Origin: Aliiroseovarius sediminilitoris
Lineage (GTDB): Bacteria > Pseudomonadota > Alphaproteobacteria > Rhodobacterales > Rhodobacteraceae
Assembly: GCF_900109955.1 (NCBI RefSeq)
Contig: NZ_FOJB01000001.1
Location: forward strand, 1,922,001-1,986,000
DNA: 64,000 bases
Reading direction: 5' to 3'
In this document: piece by piece, positions 55,487-64,000 of the stretch
Position numbering within the stretch: position 1 is the stretch's first letter
How the letters are laid out: every line of letters starts with the position of its first letter
Position numbers and translations under genes: made by a program
The notes under the pieces: generated by a model
Seen by the model: only the letters and a program-made list of their open reading frames with translations
Told to the model about the DNA's origin: nothing
Database searches by the model: none

Positions 55487-56266
55487 TCAGGCGGTGGTTG
55501 CCGCGCGCGCGGTCCGCAGGTTTTCAGCCAGTGCAAGACGCAGAAGCGAGGCCTCGGACCCTACCCCAAGAAATGTCACACCAAGATCAGCGTAATAGCC
55601 GAAATTGGCGTGGTCATAATGCAGAATACCCGCCGCTTTACCGGCCGCTTGGATGCGCTCCACCGTATGTGCAATCGCCTCTTTCACGTCCGTGTGGCCG
55701 GGATTGCCGCGATGGCCCATGTCAGCCGACAGATCAGCCGGTCCGATAAAGACGCAGTCAACCCCGTCCGTGCCTGCGATTTCATCAATATTTTCAACGG
55801 CAAGGCGGGTTTCGGCCTGCACGATCAGACATGTTTCGTCATTCGCGTTTGTCAGATATTCGTCGACCTGCCCAAAACGTGCAACCCGTGCGACCCCCGA
55901 CCCCATGCCGCGTCGCCCCTCTGGCGCATAGCGTGTGGCTGCCACCAGACTTGCCGCTTGCTCGCCGGTGTCGACCAACGGCACCAGAAGGCTTTGCGCG
56001 CCCAGATCCATCACCTGCTTGATCACCCAGTCTTCCCCAATCGGCACCCTCACGATAGGCGAGATGTCGAACTGCCCAAGCACGCGCAATTGCGTTTGAA
56101 TAAGGACGGGATCATAAGGCGCATGTTCACCGTCGATCAGCGCCCAATCATAACCGGTGCCGCCAACAAGCTCTGTCGCAGACGGACTGCCGAGGTTCAG
56201 CCAAAGACCAACCTGCATGTTGCCCGCGCCAAGCGCGCGTTTCAGCTTGTTTTCAGGCGCTTTCAT
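55487..56266 (-). CDS. HpcH/HpaI-family aldolase
   Basis: This 259-residue class II pyruvate aldolase has the metal/phosphate-site motifs LIDGEHAPYD, VQAETRLAVENID and FIGPADLSADMG, and the arginine of IVRVPIG. Such enzymes split or form 2-keto-4-hydroxy acids (HpaI, GarL types). The start at 56266 (MKAPENKLKRAL) is chosen over an upstream ATG at 56326. It lies 109 bp after dctD on the same strand, suggesting but not proving a role with C4-dicarboxylates. Confidence 0.87.
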   Translation of the reverse strand: MKAPENKLKRALGAGNMQVGLWLNLGSPSATELVGGTGYDWALIDGEHAPYDPVLIQTQLRVLGQFDISPIVRVPIGEDWVIKQVMDLGAQSLLVPLVDTGEQAASLVAATRYAPEGRRGMGSGVARVARFGQVDEYLTNANDETCLIVQAETRLAVENIDEIAGTDGVDCVFIGPADLSADMGHRGNPGHTDVKEAIAHTVERIQAAGKAAGILHYDHANFGYYADLGVTFLGVGSEASLLRLALAENLRTARAATTA

Positions 56267-56375
56267 CGCGACCTCCAATTGCTTAACATGTAAACAACCA
56301 GAGATTAGTCGACCGGTTGACGCCAATCAAGCAATAGGATGCGCACAGTGGTGCCAATCCCACTGCGTCCACCAT

Positions 56376-57710
56376 TTAATTAAGATAGTCAGATCGTTGC
56401 AGCCCGTATTTTGCCATCTTCTCGTTCAGGGTCCGGCGGGGCAGGCACAGCTCGTCCATCACCCCGACGATCGAGCCTTTATGGCGGCGCATCGTGTTGT
56501 CGATCAGCATCCGCTCAAACGCTTCAACGTATTCTTTCAACGGCTTGCCCTCGGTCGTCATGACCGGCTGCACCTCGTCATGGTCCGACATCAGAAGCGA
56601 CGAGATCGTGCCAGTGCCGCGCCGCGACTGCAACACGGCCCGTTCGGCGATGTTGATCAACTGACGGATATTGCCGGGCCATGGCGCTTGCAGAAGCTGG
56701 GCGGCTTCCTGGGCGCTGACCGTCGGGGCAGCGCATCCGTATTCGTCGGCGAACTGGTCCGCAAAGCCGGTGAAAAGCATCAGGATATCTTCGCCCCGTT
56801 GCCGCAGGGGTGGCAGGGTGATCTTCATCGCCGCCAGACGATAGAACAGATCCGGGCGCAGGCAATCCTCGCAGGTCTTACCCTGTTCTTGCAGATTGCA
56901 GATCGCGACAACACGCGTTTCAGCGGGCGTCCCCTGATCGTTCATCCATGTTAAAAGGCGGGCCTGTAGACCCATCGGCAATGCCTCGATGTCTTCGAGA
57001 ACGAGAGTGCCACCGCGCGCTTCCTCGACCAAGGGCTGCGGGCCGCCGTCTTCCATCGGGCCGAACAGGCGACGGGTCAGATCGTCTTCTTCCTGCCCTG
57101 CGCAAGTGGCAACGACAAATTTCTTGCCGGCCTTCGCGCCGACAGCGTGCAGCGCATGGGCCACCAATGTCTTGCCGGTGCCGGTTTCGCCTTCGATCAG
57201 CACATGACCGTCCGACTGCCCGATATCCAGAATATCCTCGCGCAAACGCGACATGACCGGCGATGCGCCGATCAGCTTTTTCATGATGGTCGAACCATCG
57301 GACAATTCCCGGCGCAGCGCGCGGGCATCCATGGCCAACCGGCGCTTATGCGTGGCCTTCTTGGCCAGGTTGGTCAGTTGATCCGGGTTGAATGGTTTTT
57401 CAAGGAAATCGAAGGCCCCCACCCGCATCGCTTCGACCGCCATCGGCACATCACCATGACCGGTGATCATGATCACGGGCAACGAGCTGTCGAGGCTCAT
57501 CAGTTTTTTCAGGAACCCCATGCCGTCAATGCCGGGCATCTTGATGTCCGAAATGATGACCCCGGGATAATCTTGCCCGATCACCTTCAAGGCGTCCTCG
57601 GCAGACGGAAAGGTCTCCGTCTCGAAACCGGACAGGGACAACCATTGGGAGATGGATTGTCTCATGTCCTGTTCGTCGTCGACGATCGCGATTTTCATTG
57701 CCTGCGCCAT
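56376..57710 (-). CDS. dctD: DctD-like response regulator without a GAFTGA loop
   Basis: This 444-residue NtrC-type regulator has a receiver domain (phospho-Asp55 in ISDIKMPGIDG), an AAA+ domain with Walker A GETGTGKT (about residues 174-181), and a C-terminal Fis-type helix-turn-helix (VMDELCLPRRTLNEKMAKYGL). Where sigma54 activators carry the GAFTGA loop it reads LTRRLFGPMEDGGPQPLVEE. The Walker B glutamate order is TLVLED instead of TLFLDE. It may therefore not activate sigma54 normally. The ATG at 57710 has a perfect AGGAGG. dctB is the upstream gene. No dctPQM is in the window. Confidence 0.88.
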   Translation of the reverse strand: MAQAMKIAIVDDEQDMRQSISQWLSLSGFETETFPSAEDALKVIGQDYPGVIISDIKMPGIDGMGFLKKLMSLDSSLPVIMITGHGDVPMAVEAMRVGAFDFLEKPFNPDQLTNLAKKATHKRRLAMDARALRRELSDGSTIMKKLIGASPVMSRLREDILDIGQSDGHVLIEGETGTGKTLVAHALHAVGAKAGKKFVVATCAGQEEDDLTRRLFGPMEDGGPQPLVEEARGGTLVLEDIEALPMGLQARLLTWMNDQGTPAETRVVAICNLQEQGKTCEDCLRPDLFYRLAAMKITLPPLRQRGEDILMLFTGFADQFADEYGCAAPTVSAQEAAQLLQAPWPGNIRQLINIAERAVLQSRRGTGTISSLLMSDHDEVQPVMTTEGKPLKEYVEAFERMLIDNTMRRHKGSIVGVMDELCLPRRTLNEKMAKYGLQRSDYLN

Positions 57711-57745
57711 GGCAGCCTCCTGATACATTCTCGGCACTGTCGCCC

Positions 57746-59515
57746 CTATTCGGCGGCTTCAACGTCCATTTCTTCGTCATCCAGAACCGGCAGTTCAACC
57801 TCGAAAACGGCGCCGCCATCCTGGCCGTTGCGTGCCGTCAGACGACCGCCCAGATCGGTCACGATGCCGGACGAAATCGCCAGTCCAAGCCCGACGCCGT
57901 CGCCCGGCGCCTTGGTGGTATAGAAAGGCTCGAACAGGTTATCCAGGTCTTCCACTCCGTTTCCGTTATCGCGCACCGTGATCAACACATAATCGCCCCG
58001 GCTGACGATGATATCAACCTGCGGCAAATCAACGGTTTTTGTTGCGTCCAGCGCATTGCGCAGCAAATTGATCAACACTTGCTCCAGACGCAAGCGATCT
58101 CCCATTACCATAACAGGTTCGCGCGGAATATTGCGCGTGATGCGCACTTCGCGGCTTTTTAGCTGTGGCTCCATCATCGACAGGGCTGTCGAGACACTGT
58201 CGCGCACGTCCATCGGCTCGAACGCGTCGCCGCCCTTGCGGGCATAGCTTTTCAGCTGCCGCGTGATGGCGCCCATCCGCTCGATCAGGTCATCAATACG
58301 CTGGAAACTGGACAAGGCTTCATCAGGGCGTTTGCGTTGCAGCAAAAGTTTCGCCCCGGCCAGATAGGTCTTCATGGCTGCCAGTGGCTGGTTCAACTCG
58401 TGGCTGACGGCCGCTGACATCTCGCCCAAAGCGGCCAGCTTCGAGCTTTGTGCCAGCGTCTGTTCGGCCACTTGCAGGTTTTCCTCGGCGCGTTTGCGTT
58501 CGGCGATCTCGCGTTGCAAGGCAAGGTTCAACTGCCGCAAATCCGCCGATTCCTGCGCAAACAGCACCGAACGGAACTGTGCACGGCGGCTGATCAGGTA
58601 AAACAACAGCGACAGAAGCATCGCAAAGGCCATGATTTCAAGCGCCAGAACTGCGTTCACCTTCTCGCGCACCGACGCGTAGGACGTGAAAGAAGCGATC
58701 CGCCATCCCTGAAAGGGCACCCGGCTCTCATGGCGCATCACCTCTTCGCCCAGAAACAGGACGTCCGATGGTAGACCCGACCAGTCCGCCGCGTCGCGCA
58801 CGCTGCGCCGGATCGCGTCGGTGGCGGATACGGTGGCCAGCGCTTCGCCTTCCGGTTTGCCGCGCCAGCGGGGTTCCGTGGCCAGGATCACGTTGCCTTC
58901 GCTGTCGGTGACAAGCACCGCATCCGAGATGCCCGACCAACTGCTTTCGAACTTGCGCAGGTCCACATTCACGACAATCACCCCGATCACGCCATCGCTG
59001 TCTTCGATCTTGCGGGAATAGGAAAACTCATACGACCCGGCCTCGGTCTGCACCGTTGTAAAGACAGTTTCCGAGCTTCTGAGTGCCTCAACAAAATAAG
59101 GGTTTGTGCGGTGTTGCGACCCCAGTGCTTCGCGTGTGGTGGCGGCAACGGCGCGCCCGCCACCGTCCAACAGCATCAGCGACGCGGCCTCGATTTCGTC
59201 GCGATAGGAAATCAGTCGGGCGGTGCTTTGCGAATAATCGGCGGAATTCAAAGCATTGATCAGCGCCGGATCACGCGACAGCAACAGAGGCACGACCGAG
59301 TTGCGCTGCAATTCGCTGAGCAGGTTGCCCGAATACAGCGCCACCCGAAGCTCAGCCCGGTTTCGCGTCGTTTCCGTGTAACGCTCGGTCAGCAGACGGT
59401 TTGAAAAGAAGACCACAAAAACAGCAAGCGAAATCAACGCAACAAGCACAAGGCGCGCGCGAAGACTGACCCCCGGACGCGGGGGCGGGACTGGACGTTT
59501 CTTAAGATCGACCAT
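57746..59515 (-). CDS. dctB: C4-dicarboxylate sensor kinase DctB
   Basis: This 589-residue membrane kinase has two transmembrane helices (about residues 20-40 and 290-310) around a periplasmic double-PDC sensing domain with the RTNPYFVEALR and SYEFSYSRKI segments. A coiled-coil linker follows. The HisKA box has His372 in SAAVSHELNQPLAAM, and the ATPase domain has LLRNALDA and GVGLGLAISSGIV. It ends 35 bp before dctD. It lies 35 bp after purQ and could be read through from the pur operon. Confidence 0.9.
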   Translation of the reverse strand: MVDLKKRPVPPPRPGVSLRARLVLVALISLAVFVVFFSNRLLTERYTETTRNRAELRVALYSGNLLSELQRNSVVPLLLSRDPALINALNSADYSQSTARLISYRDEIEAASLMLLDGGGRAVAATTREALGSQHRTNPYFVEALRSSETVFTTVQTEAGSYEFSYSRKIEDSDGVIGVIVVNVDLRKFESSWSGISDAVLVTDSEGNVILATEPRWRGKPEGEALATVSATDAIRRSVRDAADWSGLPSDVLFLGEEVMRHESRVPFQGWRIASFTSYASVREKVNAVLALEIMAFAMLLSLLFYLISRRAQFRSVLFAQESADLRQLNLALQREIAERKRAEENLQVAEQTLAQSSKLAALGEMSAAVSHELNQPLAAMKTYLAGAKLLLQRKRPDEALSSFQRIDDLIERMGAITRQLKSYARKGGDAFEPMDVRDSVSTALSMMEPQLKSREVRITRNIPREPVMVMGDRLRLEQVLINLLRNALDATKTVDLPQVDIIVSRGDYVLITVRDNGNGVEDLDNLFEPFYTTKAPGDGVGLGLAISSGIVTDLGGRLTARNGQDGGAVFEVELPVLDDEEMDVEAAE

Positions 59516-59550
59516 GGGTCAAAGATAGGTCCGCAAGACCGGCTTCGCAA

Positions 59551-60219
59551 TCACGCAGCGACGACGCTGTCCACCAACGAGCGGAACATCGCCACGCCAT
59601 CGGTGCCGCCGTGTTTTTCGTCCACGCAGCGTTCCGGGTGCGGCATCATGCCAAGCACGCGACGGTTCTTGGACATCACCCCGGCTATATCCCCGGTCGA
59701 ACCGTTGGGGTTGTCGACATAGGTAAACGCAATCCGGTCTTCATCCCGCAACTGTGCCAGCTTTTCATCCGTGACGTTGTAATTGCCATCATGGTGGGCG
59801 ATCGGAACGGTGATTTCCTGCCCTTTTTCATAGCCCGACAGGAAGTCGCAATTCGTGGTTTCCACTTTCAAACCAATGGGTTTGCAGATGAATTTGAGGT
59901 TTCCATTGCGCATCAGTGCACCGGGCAGAATACCAGTTTCGGTCAGCACCTGAAAGCCGTTGCAAATGCCGACGGCATAGCCGCCACGCTCGGTATGTTT
60001 GATCAGAGACCGCGTGATGGGTGATTGCGCCGCAATCGCACCGCAACGCAGGTAATCTCCGAAGGAAAACCCACCGGGAATGCCCACTATATCCAGATCA
60101 CCCGGCAGGTCCGTTTCCTTGTGCCAGATCATCGACACCTTTGCGCCCGCCCGCTCAAACGCCACCGCCAGATCGCGGTCGCAGTTGGAACCCGGAAAAA
60201 CGATGACGCCCGCCTTCAT
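59551..60219 (-). CDS. purQ: Phosphoribosylformylglycinamidine synthase subunit PurQ
   Basis: This 222-residue glutaminase subunit of the FGAM synthase complex has the nucleophile cysteine in YAVGICNGFQVL and the His/Glu pair in MMPHPERCV. It supplies ammonia to PurL. The ATG at 60219 overlaps the purS TGA by 1 nt, which is a strong start. An upstream extension to 60276 lies inside purS. purL is not in the window. Confidence 0.96.
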   Translation of the reverse strand: MKAGVIVFPGSNCDRDLAVAFERAGAKVSMIWHKETDLPGDLDIVGIPGGFSFGDYLRCGAIAAQSPITRSLIKHTERGGYAVGICNGFQVLTETGILPGALMRNGNLKFICKPIGLKVETTNCDFLSGYEKGQEITVPIAHHDGNYNVTDEKLAQLRDEDRIAFTYVDNPNGSTGDIAGVMSKNRRVLGMMPHPERCVDEKHGGTDGVAMFRSLVDSVVAA

Positions 60220-60449
60220 CACAGCACCTTGATAGCGTAATTTTCGATGACTGTGTTGGCCAGCAGTTTTTCGCACATCTTCCTGACATCCTCTTCCGAG
60301 GCGCCATCGGCCAGGTCCAACTCGATCACCTTGCCCTGGCGCACGCTTTCCACGCCCGAAAAGCCCAGATTGCCAAGCGCGTGGCGCACGGCCTCGCCCT
60401 GCGGGTCCAGAACGCCGGTTTTCAGCATCACATCAACACGTACTTTCAT
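60219..60449 (-). CDS. purS: Phosphoribosylformylglycinamidine synthase subunit PurS
   Basis: This 76-residue protein bridges PurQ and PurL in the split FGAM synthase. It has the family sequence MLKTGVLDPQGEAVRHALG and ends in NTVIENYAIKVL. It lies between purC and purQ, 12 bp after the purC stop and overlapping purQ by 1 nt. Confidence 0.95.
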   Translation of the reverse strand: MKVRVDVMLKTGVLDPQGEAVRHALGNLGFSGVESVRQGKVIELDLADGASEEDVRKMCEKLLANTVIENYAIKVL

Positions 60450-60461
60450 CGGGGCTAATCC

Positions 60462-61226
60462 TCAGTTGATCAGGGTCGGTTTGGTGGGGGTGTGGGTCAC
60501 GTTGGACGGCATGACACCCAGGCGACGCGCCACTTCGGTATAGGCGTCAGCCAGGTTGCCAAGGTCGCGCCGGAACACGTCCTTGTCCAGCTTCTGACCG
60601 GTTTCCATGTCCCAAAGGCGGCAACTGTCGGGGCTGATTTCATCGGCCACGATCAAACGCGGAAAATCACCCTCGTAAACGCGGCCCATCTCGATCTTGA
60701 AATCGACCAGTTTGATGCCGACGCCATACATGACGCCCGACAGATAATCATTCACGCGCAGCGCCATCGAGACGATCTCGTCCATCTCCTGCTGGCTGGC
60801 CCAACCAAACGCGGCGATGTATTCCTCGGGGACCAGCGGATCACCCAAGCTGTCATCTTTATAGGAGAACTCGACGATCGGTCGGGGCAGCGGTGTGCCC
60901 TCTTCCAGCCCCAGACGTTTGGCCATGGACCCTGCGGCGACGTTGCGCACGATGATCTCAAGCGGCACGATTTCGACGGCGCGCACAAGCTGTTCGCGCA
61001 TGTTCAGCCGTTTGATGAAGTGATTGGGAATGCCAAGCTGCGTCAGCCCGGTCATGAAGAACTCGGACAGGCGGTTGTTCAGGACACCCTTGCCGTCGAT
61101 CACGTCTTTCTTTTCGGCATTGAACGCGGTCGCATCGTCTTTGAAATATTGCACGATTGTGCCCGGCTCGGTGCCCTCATACAGGATCTTTGCCTTGCCT
61201 TCATAGAGTTTCTTGCGCCGTGCCAT
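60462..61226 (-). CDS. purC: SAICAR synthetase
   Basis: This 254-residue ATP-grasp-like ligase of purine synthesis has [13 protein letters not shown] at the N-terminus, [13 protein letters not shown], and the substrate segment [10 protein letters not shown]. It is the first gene of purC-purS-purQ. It is divergent from the zeta subunit gene with 241 bp between. Confidence 0.96.
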   Translation of the reverse strand: MARRKKLYEGKAKILYEGTEPGTIVQYFKDDATAFNAEKKDVIDGKGVLNNRLSEFFMTGLTQLGIPNHFIKRLNMREQLVRAVEIVPLEIIVRNVAAGSMAKRLGLEEGTPLPRPIVEFSYKDDSLGDPLVPEEYIAAFGWASQQEMDEIVSMALRVNDYLSGVMYGVGIKLVDFKIEMGRVYEGDFPRLIVADEISPDSCRLWDMETGQKLDKDVFRRDLGNLADAYTEVARRLGVMPSNVTHTPTKPTLIN

Positions 61227-61467
61227 AAGACCTCCGTCGGTCAGTGCGGGATGCAGCCATTGGCGGACCCCCTGCCCGCGCGACTCCCGCTGATGCCCGC
61301 CCTATACGTGAAAGCCCGACGCTGGGCAAGAATATCGCCGATATGGTACAATTTCCCGGATTTGAGAGCGCTAGCGGGGTTGCGATAACGGCTTCTCGTT
61401 GGCATATCAGTATCGACAAGCGCCATTCGGCCTGCCGAGGGCACAGGACCATGAACAAGGGAACGCC

Positions 61468-61779
61468 ATGACCACCTTTGATGACCGCGAGAACGCCTTC
61501 GAAGCCAAATTTGCCCATGATGAAGAGATGATTTTCAAGGCAGAAGCGCGGGCGAACAAAAAGCTGGGCCTGTGGGCCGCCGAGAAAATGGGCAAAACCG
61601 GCGATGAAGCCGACGCCTATGCCCGCGAAGTGATCAAGTCAGATTTCGAAGAAGCCGGCCACGAAGATGTGGTGCGCAAGGTCACGGGTGATCTGAGCAC
61701 GGTCAGCGCCGATGAAGTCCGCGCCAAACGGGCCGAGCTTCTGGCCATCGCCAAAGCCGAGTTGGTCACTGAGGTCTGA
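61468..61779 (+). CDS. F1-ATPase inhibitor zeta subunit (DUF1476)
   Basis: This 103-residue helical protein is the DUF1476 family, shown in Paracoccus denitrificans to be the zeta subunit that inhibits ATP hydrolysis by F1. The inhibitory N-terminus is MTTFDDRENAFEAKFAHDEE. The four-helix core follows (KLGLWAAEKMG to TVSADEVRAKRAELLA). The ATG at 61468 is preceded by AAGGGAACG. An open frame further upstream is probably chance. It is followed by a strong terminator. atp genes are not nearby. Confidence 0.9.
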   Translation: MTTFDDRENAFEAKFAHDEEMIFKAEARANKKLGLWAAEKMGKTGDEADAYAREVIKSDFEEAGHEDVVRKVTGDLSTVSADEVRAKRAELLAIAKAELVTEV

Positions 61780-61816
61780 TCGCCGCTTTCAGACGACAAA
61801 AGACCCAAGATTACAG

Positions 61817-61844
61817 GCGCAGCTTTTCCGGCTGCGCTTTTTTT
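61817..61844 (+). terminator. Intrinsic terminator of the zeta subunit gene
   Basis: A 7-bp stem GCGCAGC/GCTGCGC with a 7-nt loop, followed by seven T's on the plus strand. It lies 37 bp past the stop codon. Confidence 0.9.
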
Positions 61845-61995
61845 CACGATGACGGGGTGCGGATCAAAGGATTGCCATCGACCCACTGCGGAAACGACGC
61901 AAGATTGATGCCTTTCGCCACGCATTGGGTTTGCGCCTGAACGCAATCCGTGGCAGGTAGCGGCAATACTATTTTTTCTATCTCCGGAGCCCCCG

Positions 61996-63015
61996 ATGAC
62001 GGACCTGCTGACCCAACTGATGACGGAACGCGATTGGCTGATGGCCGATGGCGCGACCGGAACCACTCTGTTCAACATGGGCCTGACCTCCGGCGATGCG
62101 CCCGAGTTGTGGAATGTCGACAAACCCGACAATATTCGCGCGCTTTATAAAGGCGCAGTGGATGCGGGGTCGGACATTTTCCTGACCAACTCGTTTGGTG
62201 GCAATGCCTCACGGCTGAAACTGCACGATGCCCAAAGCCGGGTGCGCGAACTGAACCGCGCCGCCGCCGAACTGGGCCGCGAGGTCGCCGACGCCTCGGG
62301 CCGCAAGGTGGTCGTGGCCGGGTCCGTTGGCCCGACCGGTGATATCATGGAGCCGATGGGCAGCCTGACCTTCGACAGCGCGGTCGAGATGTTTCATGAA
62401 CAGGCCGAAGGCCTGAAAGAAGGCGGCGCGGATGTGCTTTGGGTCGAAACCATCTCGGCGCCCGAGGAATACAAGGCCGCCGCCCGTGCCGCCGAACTGG
62501 CCGACATGCCATGGTGCGGCACGATGAGCTTCGACACCGCTGGGCGCACCATGATGGGCATCACGTCGGCTGATCTGGCGAAAATGGTGGAAACACTCGG
62601 CAAGCCGCCGCTGGCTTTTGGGGCGAACTGCGGTGTCGGCGCGGCAGACTTGCTGCGCACCGTTTTGGGCTTTGCCGCGCAAGGCAGCGAACGACCGATC
62701 ATCGCCAAGGGCAATGCGGGCATCCCGAAATATGTGGACGGCCATATTCACTATGATGGCACCCCGGAATTGATGGCGGATTATGCAGTTCTGGCCCGCG
62801 ATTGTGGCGCCACGATCATTGGCGGATGCTGTGGCACAACGCCCGATCACCTGCGCGCCATGCGCGACGCGTTGGAGACCCGCCCGCGAAGCGACAGCCG
62901 CCCGACGCTGGAACAGATCGCAGCCGCGCTTGGCGGGTTCTCGTCTGCCTCTGATGGCACTGGCGACGACGCGGGACCGAAACGCGACCGCCGGTCTCGT
63001 CGCCGCCGCAGTTAA
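61996..63015 (+). CDS. Betaine-homocysteine S-methyltransferase
   Basis: This 339-residue barrel enzyme of the homocysteine methyltransferase family has ADGATGTTLF and FLTNSFGGN near the N-terminus. Three cysteines bind zinc: GANCGVG and the pair in GGCCGTTPDHL. It transfers a methyl group from a betaine-type donor to homocysteine. The basic C-terminal tail (KRDRRSRRRRS) is unusual. GGAG lies 8 bases upstream of the ATG. I looked in the 150 bp before it for a SAM-type riboswitch and saw none. Confidence 0.85.
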   Translation: MTDLLTQLMTERDWLMADGATGTTLFNMGLTSGDAPELWNVDKPDNIRALYKGAVDAGSDIFLTNSFGGNASRLKLHDAQSRVRELNRAAAELGREVADASGRKVVVAGSVGPTGDIMEPMGSLTFDSAVEMFHEQAEGLKEGGADVLWVETISAPEEYKAAARAAELADMPWCGTMSFDTAGRTMMGITSADLAKMVETLGKPPLAFGANCGVGAADLLRTVLGFAAQGSERPIIAKGNAGIPKYVDGHIHYDGTPELMADYAVLARDCGATIIGGCCGTTPDHLRAMRDALETRPRSDSRPTLEQIAAALGGFSSASDGTGDDAGPKRDRRSRRRRS

Positions 63016-63037
63016 GCATATCTGGCTAGATCGTCCC

Positions 63038-63067
63038 GAAAACGAGGGTGCAACCGCCCTCGTTTTC
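63038..63067. terminator. Bidirectional intrinsic terminator
   Basis: An 11-bp stem GAAAACGAGGG/CCCTCGTTTTC with an 8-nt loop. It lies between the methyltransferase and the convergent radical SAM gene. Confidence 0.85.
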
Positions 63068-63091
63068 TGTTGGCCATCTGGGTGCATCCTG

Positions 63092-64000
63092 TCAGAACAG
63101 AGACAGTTGATCCCCGGCTTTCGGCGGCACCGAAAACAGATCACAGCGCAGCTTTTGCAAGTCTTTGGACAGATCAAGCCGCCTGCGTGCAATGTCGAAC
63201 CGACAGCGCAACAGATCAGAAAATGTGCCCTTCCCAACCATCCGAGAACCAAATTCCGAATCATAGTCATCACCGCCGCGCATCTCGCGCATCCGGCCCA
63301 TCACGCGGGCGGCGCGGTCTGGCACCTGCTCAGTCAGCCAATCCTGAAACAGTTCTGACACCTCACCGGGCAGACGCAGCAGAATATAGCTTGCCGCCCC
63401 TGCACCCGCGTCCTTTGCCGCGCTCAGAATCGCTTCAAGTTCGTGGTCTGTCAGGCCGGGCACAACCGGCGCGACCATGACGCGCACAGGAATCCCGGCG
63501 GCAGACAAGCGTTCGATCATCTGCAACCGTCTTTTCGGGCTGGGCACCCGTGGTTCCATCTTGCGCGACAGCGCCGCATCCATCGTGGTGACGGAAACGC
63601 CCACATGGGTCAGCCCGGCCTGCGCCAGTTCTGCCAGCAAATCAATGTCGCGTTCGATCAGGGTGCCCTTGGTGACGATTGTAACCGGATGGCGAAACCG
63701 CGACAGAACCTCCAACACCCCGCGCATGATGCGATACCGCGCCTCAATCGGTTGATAGGGATCGGTATTGGTCCCAATCGCGATCGGGGCCACGTCATAA
63801 CGCCGGCGTGACAATTCCTGCTCCAGCTGTCTTGGCGCATTTGGGCGGGCGATCAGGTGTGTTTCAAAATCCAGCCCGGCGGAATACCCCAGATAGGCGT
63901 GGGTTGGCCGGGCGAAGCAATAGATGCACCCATGTTCGCAGCCGCGATACGGGTTGATCGACCGGTCAAAGCTGATATCGGGCGATGTGTTGCGGGTGAT
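63092..64000 (-). CDS. PA0069-family radical SAM protein (N-terminus beyond window)
   Basis: The frame is open to the window edge, beginning on the minus strand with ITRNTSPDISFDRSINPYRG and then the cluster motif CEHGCIYC (CX3CX2C) with FARPTHAYLGYSAGLDFET. That is the signature of the PA0069/Rv2578c group of radical SAM proteins, which resemble spore photoproduct lyase-type enzymes but whose substrate is unknown. The visible part is 302 residues and ends in DLFSVPPKAGDQLSLF. At least the first few dozen residues are missing. Confidence 0.85.
   Translation of the reverse strand: MTRNTSPDISFDRSINPYRGCEHGCIYCFARPTHAYLGYSAGLDFETHLIARPNAPRQLEQELSRRRYDVAPIAIGTNTDPYQPIEARYRIMRGVLEVLSRFRHPVTIVTKGTLIERDIDLLAELAQAGLTHVGVSVTTMDAALSRKMEPRVPSPKRRLQMIERLSAAGIPVRVMVAPVVPGLTDHELEAILSAAKDAGAGAASYILLRLPGEVSELFQDWLTEQVPDRAARVMGRMREMRGGDDYDSEFGSRMVGKGTFSDLLRCRFDIARRRLDLSKDLQKLRCDLFSVPPKAGDQLSLF

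Noticed and set aside
61845-61995. Possible SAM-type riboswitch before the betaine-homocysteine methyltransferase
   Set aside because: I looked for the SAM-II, SAH and SAM-SAH core sequences and found none. No strong hairpin follows.

Overview
The window looks like core chromosome of a marine alphaproteobacterium of the order Rhodobacterales (Roseobacter group). The evidence is gene content. It holds a CckA hybrid kinase with a CtrA-type site upstream, a zeta-type F1-ATPase inhibitor (DUF1476), an almost cysteine-free DksA, a betaine-homocysteine methyltransferase, ectoine-degradation genes, edd-eda, DctB/DctD and a recA with a GTTC-N7-GTTC SOS box. Nothing in it looks like a prophage, insertion sequence, plasmid or CRISPR array. 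One tRNA gene, tRNA-Arg(CCG), is present. Both edges cut genes: an IalB-like protein on the left and a radical SAM protein on the right.

Layout. 0-5.7 kb: envelope genes, with a beta-ketoacyl synthase, an acyl carrier protein and lpxD downstream of an L,D-transpeptidase, divergent from a MepK-type murein endopeptidase. 5.7-8.9 kb: a membrane cytochrome b, an octaheme cytochrome c and a glutamine amidotransferase. 9.2-11.1 kb: a serralysin-like RTX metalloprotease of noticeably lower GC. 11.4-17.6 kb: rplM-rpsI, a TDT-family channel, a thioesterase, an enoyl-CoA hydratase, an SMR pump and typA. 17.7-27.1 kb, minus strand: guaB, an RsmB-like methyltransferase, cckA, recA and alaS. 27.3-29.9 kb: a PEP-mutase-like protein, an FAD monooxygenase and dksA.

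30.2-36.7 kb: a MoxR ATPase and its likely VWA partner are separated by a Xre/RES toxin-antitoxin pair, an acetyltransferase, a DUF2927 lipoprotein and a 52-residue membrane protein. A small membrane protein and a DedA protein follow. 36.8-42 kb: an M48 protease, a PIN protein, an RlmI-like methyltransferase, the Entner-Doudoroff pair edd-eda behind a LacI-type operator, and zntB on the far side. 43-45.8 kb: a tightly overlapping four-gene operon of an unknown 95-residue protein, a RimB-like protease, a RimK-like glutamate ligase and an aspartoacylase-like hydrolase. This is the best candidate for an under-described system. 45.9-49.7 kb: ectoine breakdown (doeA, doeB and a class III aminotransferase).

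49.8-53.8 kb: an NDUFAF6-like protein coupled to cimA, then cysS. 54-57.7 kb: a YjbR protein, a second TDT channel, an HpaI-type aldolase and DctD, whose AAA+ domain lacks the GAFTGA loop. 57.7-61.2 kb: dctB and purC-purS-purQ. 61.5-64 kb: the zeta subunit, the betaine-homocysteine methyltransferase and a PA0069-type radical SAM protein.

Family names rest on motifs recognised by eye. No database search was run. Residue positions are hand counts and may be off by a few.
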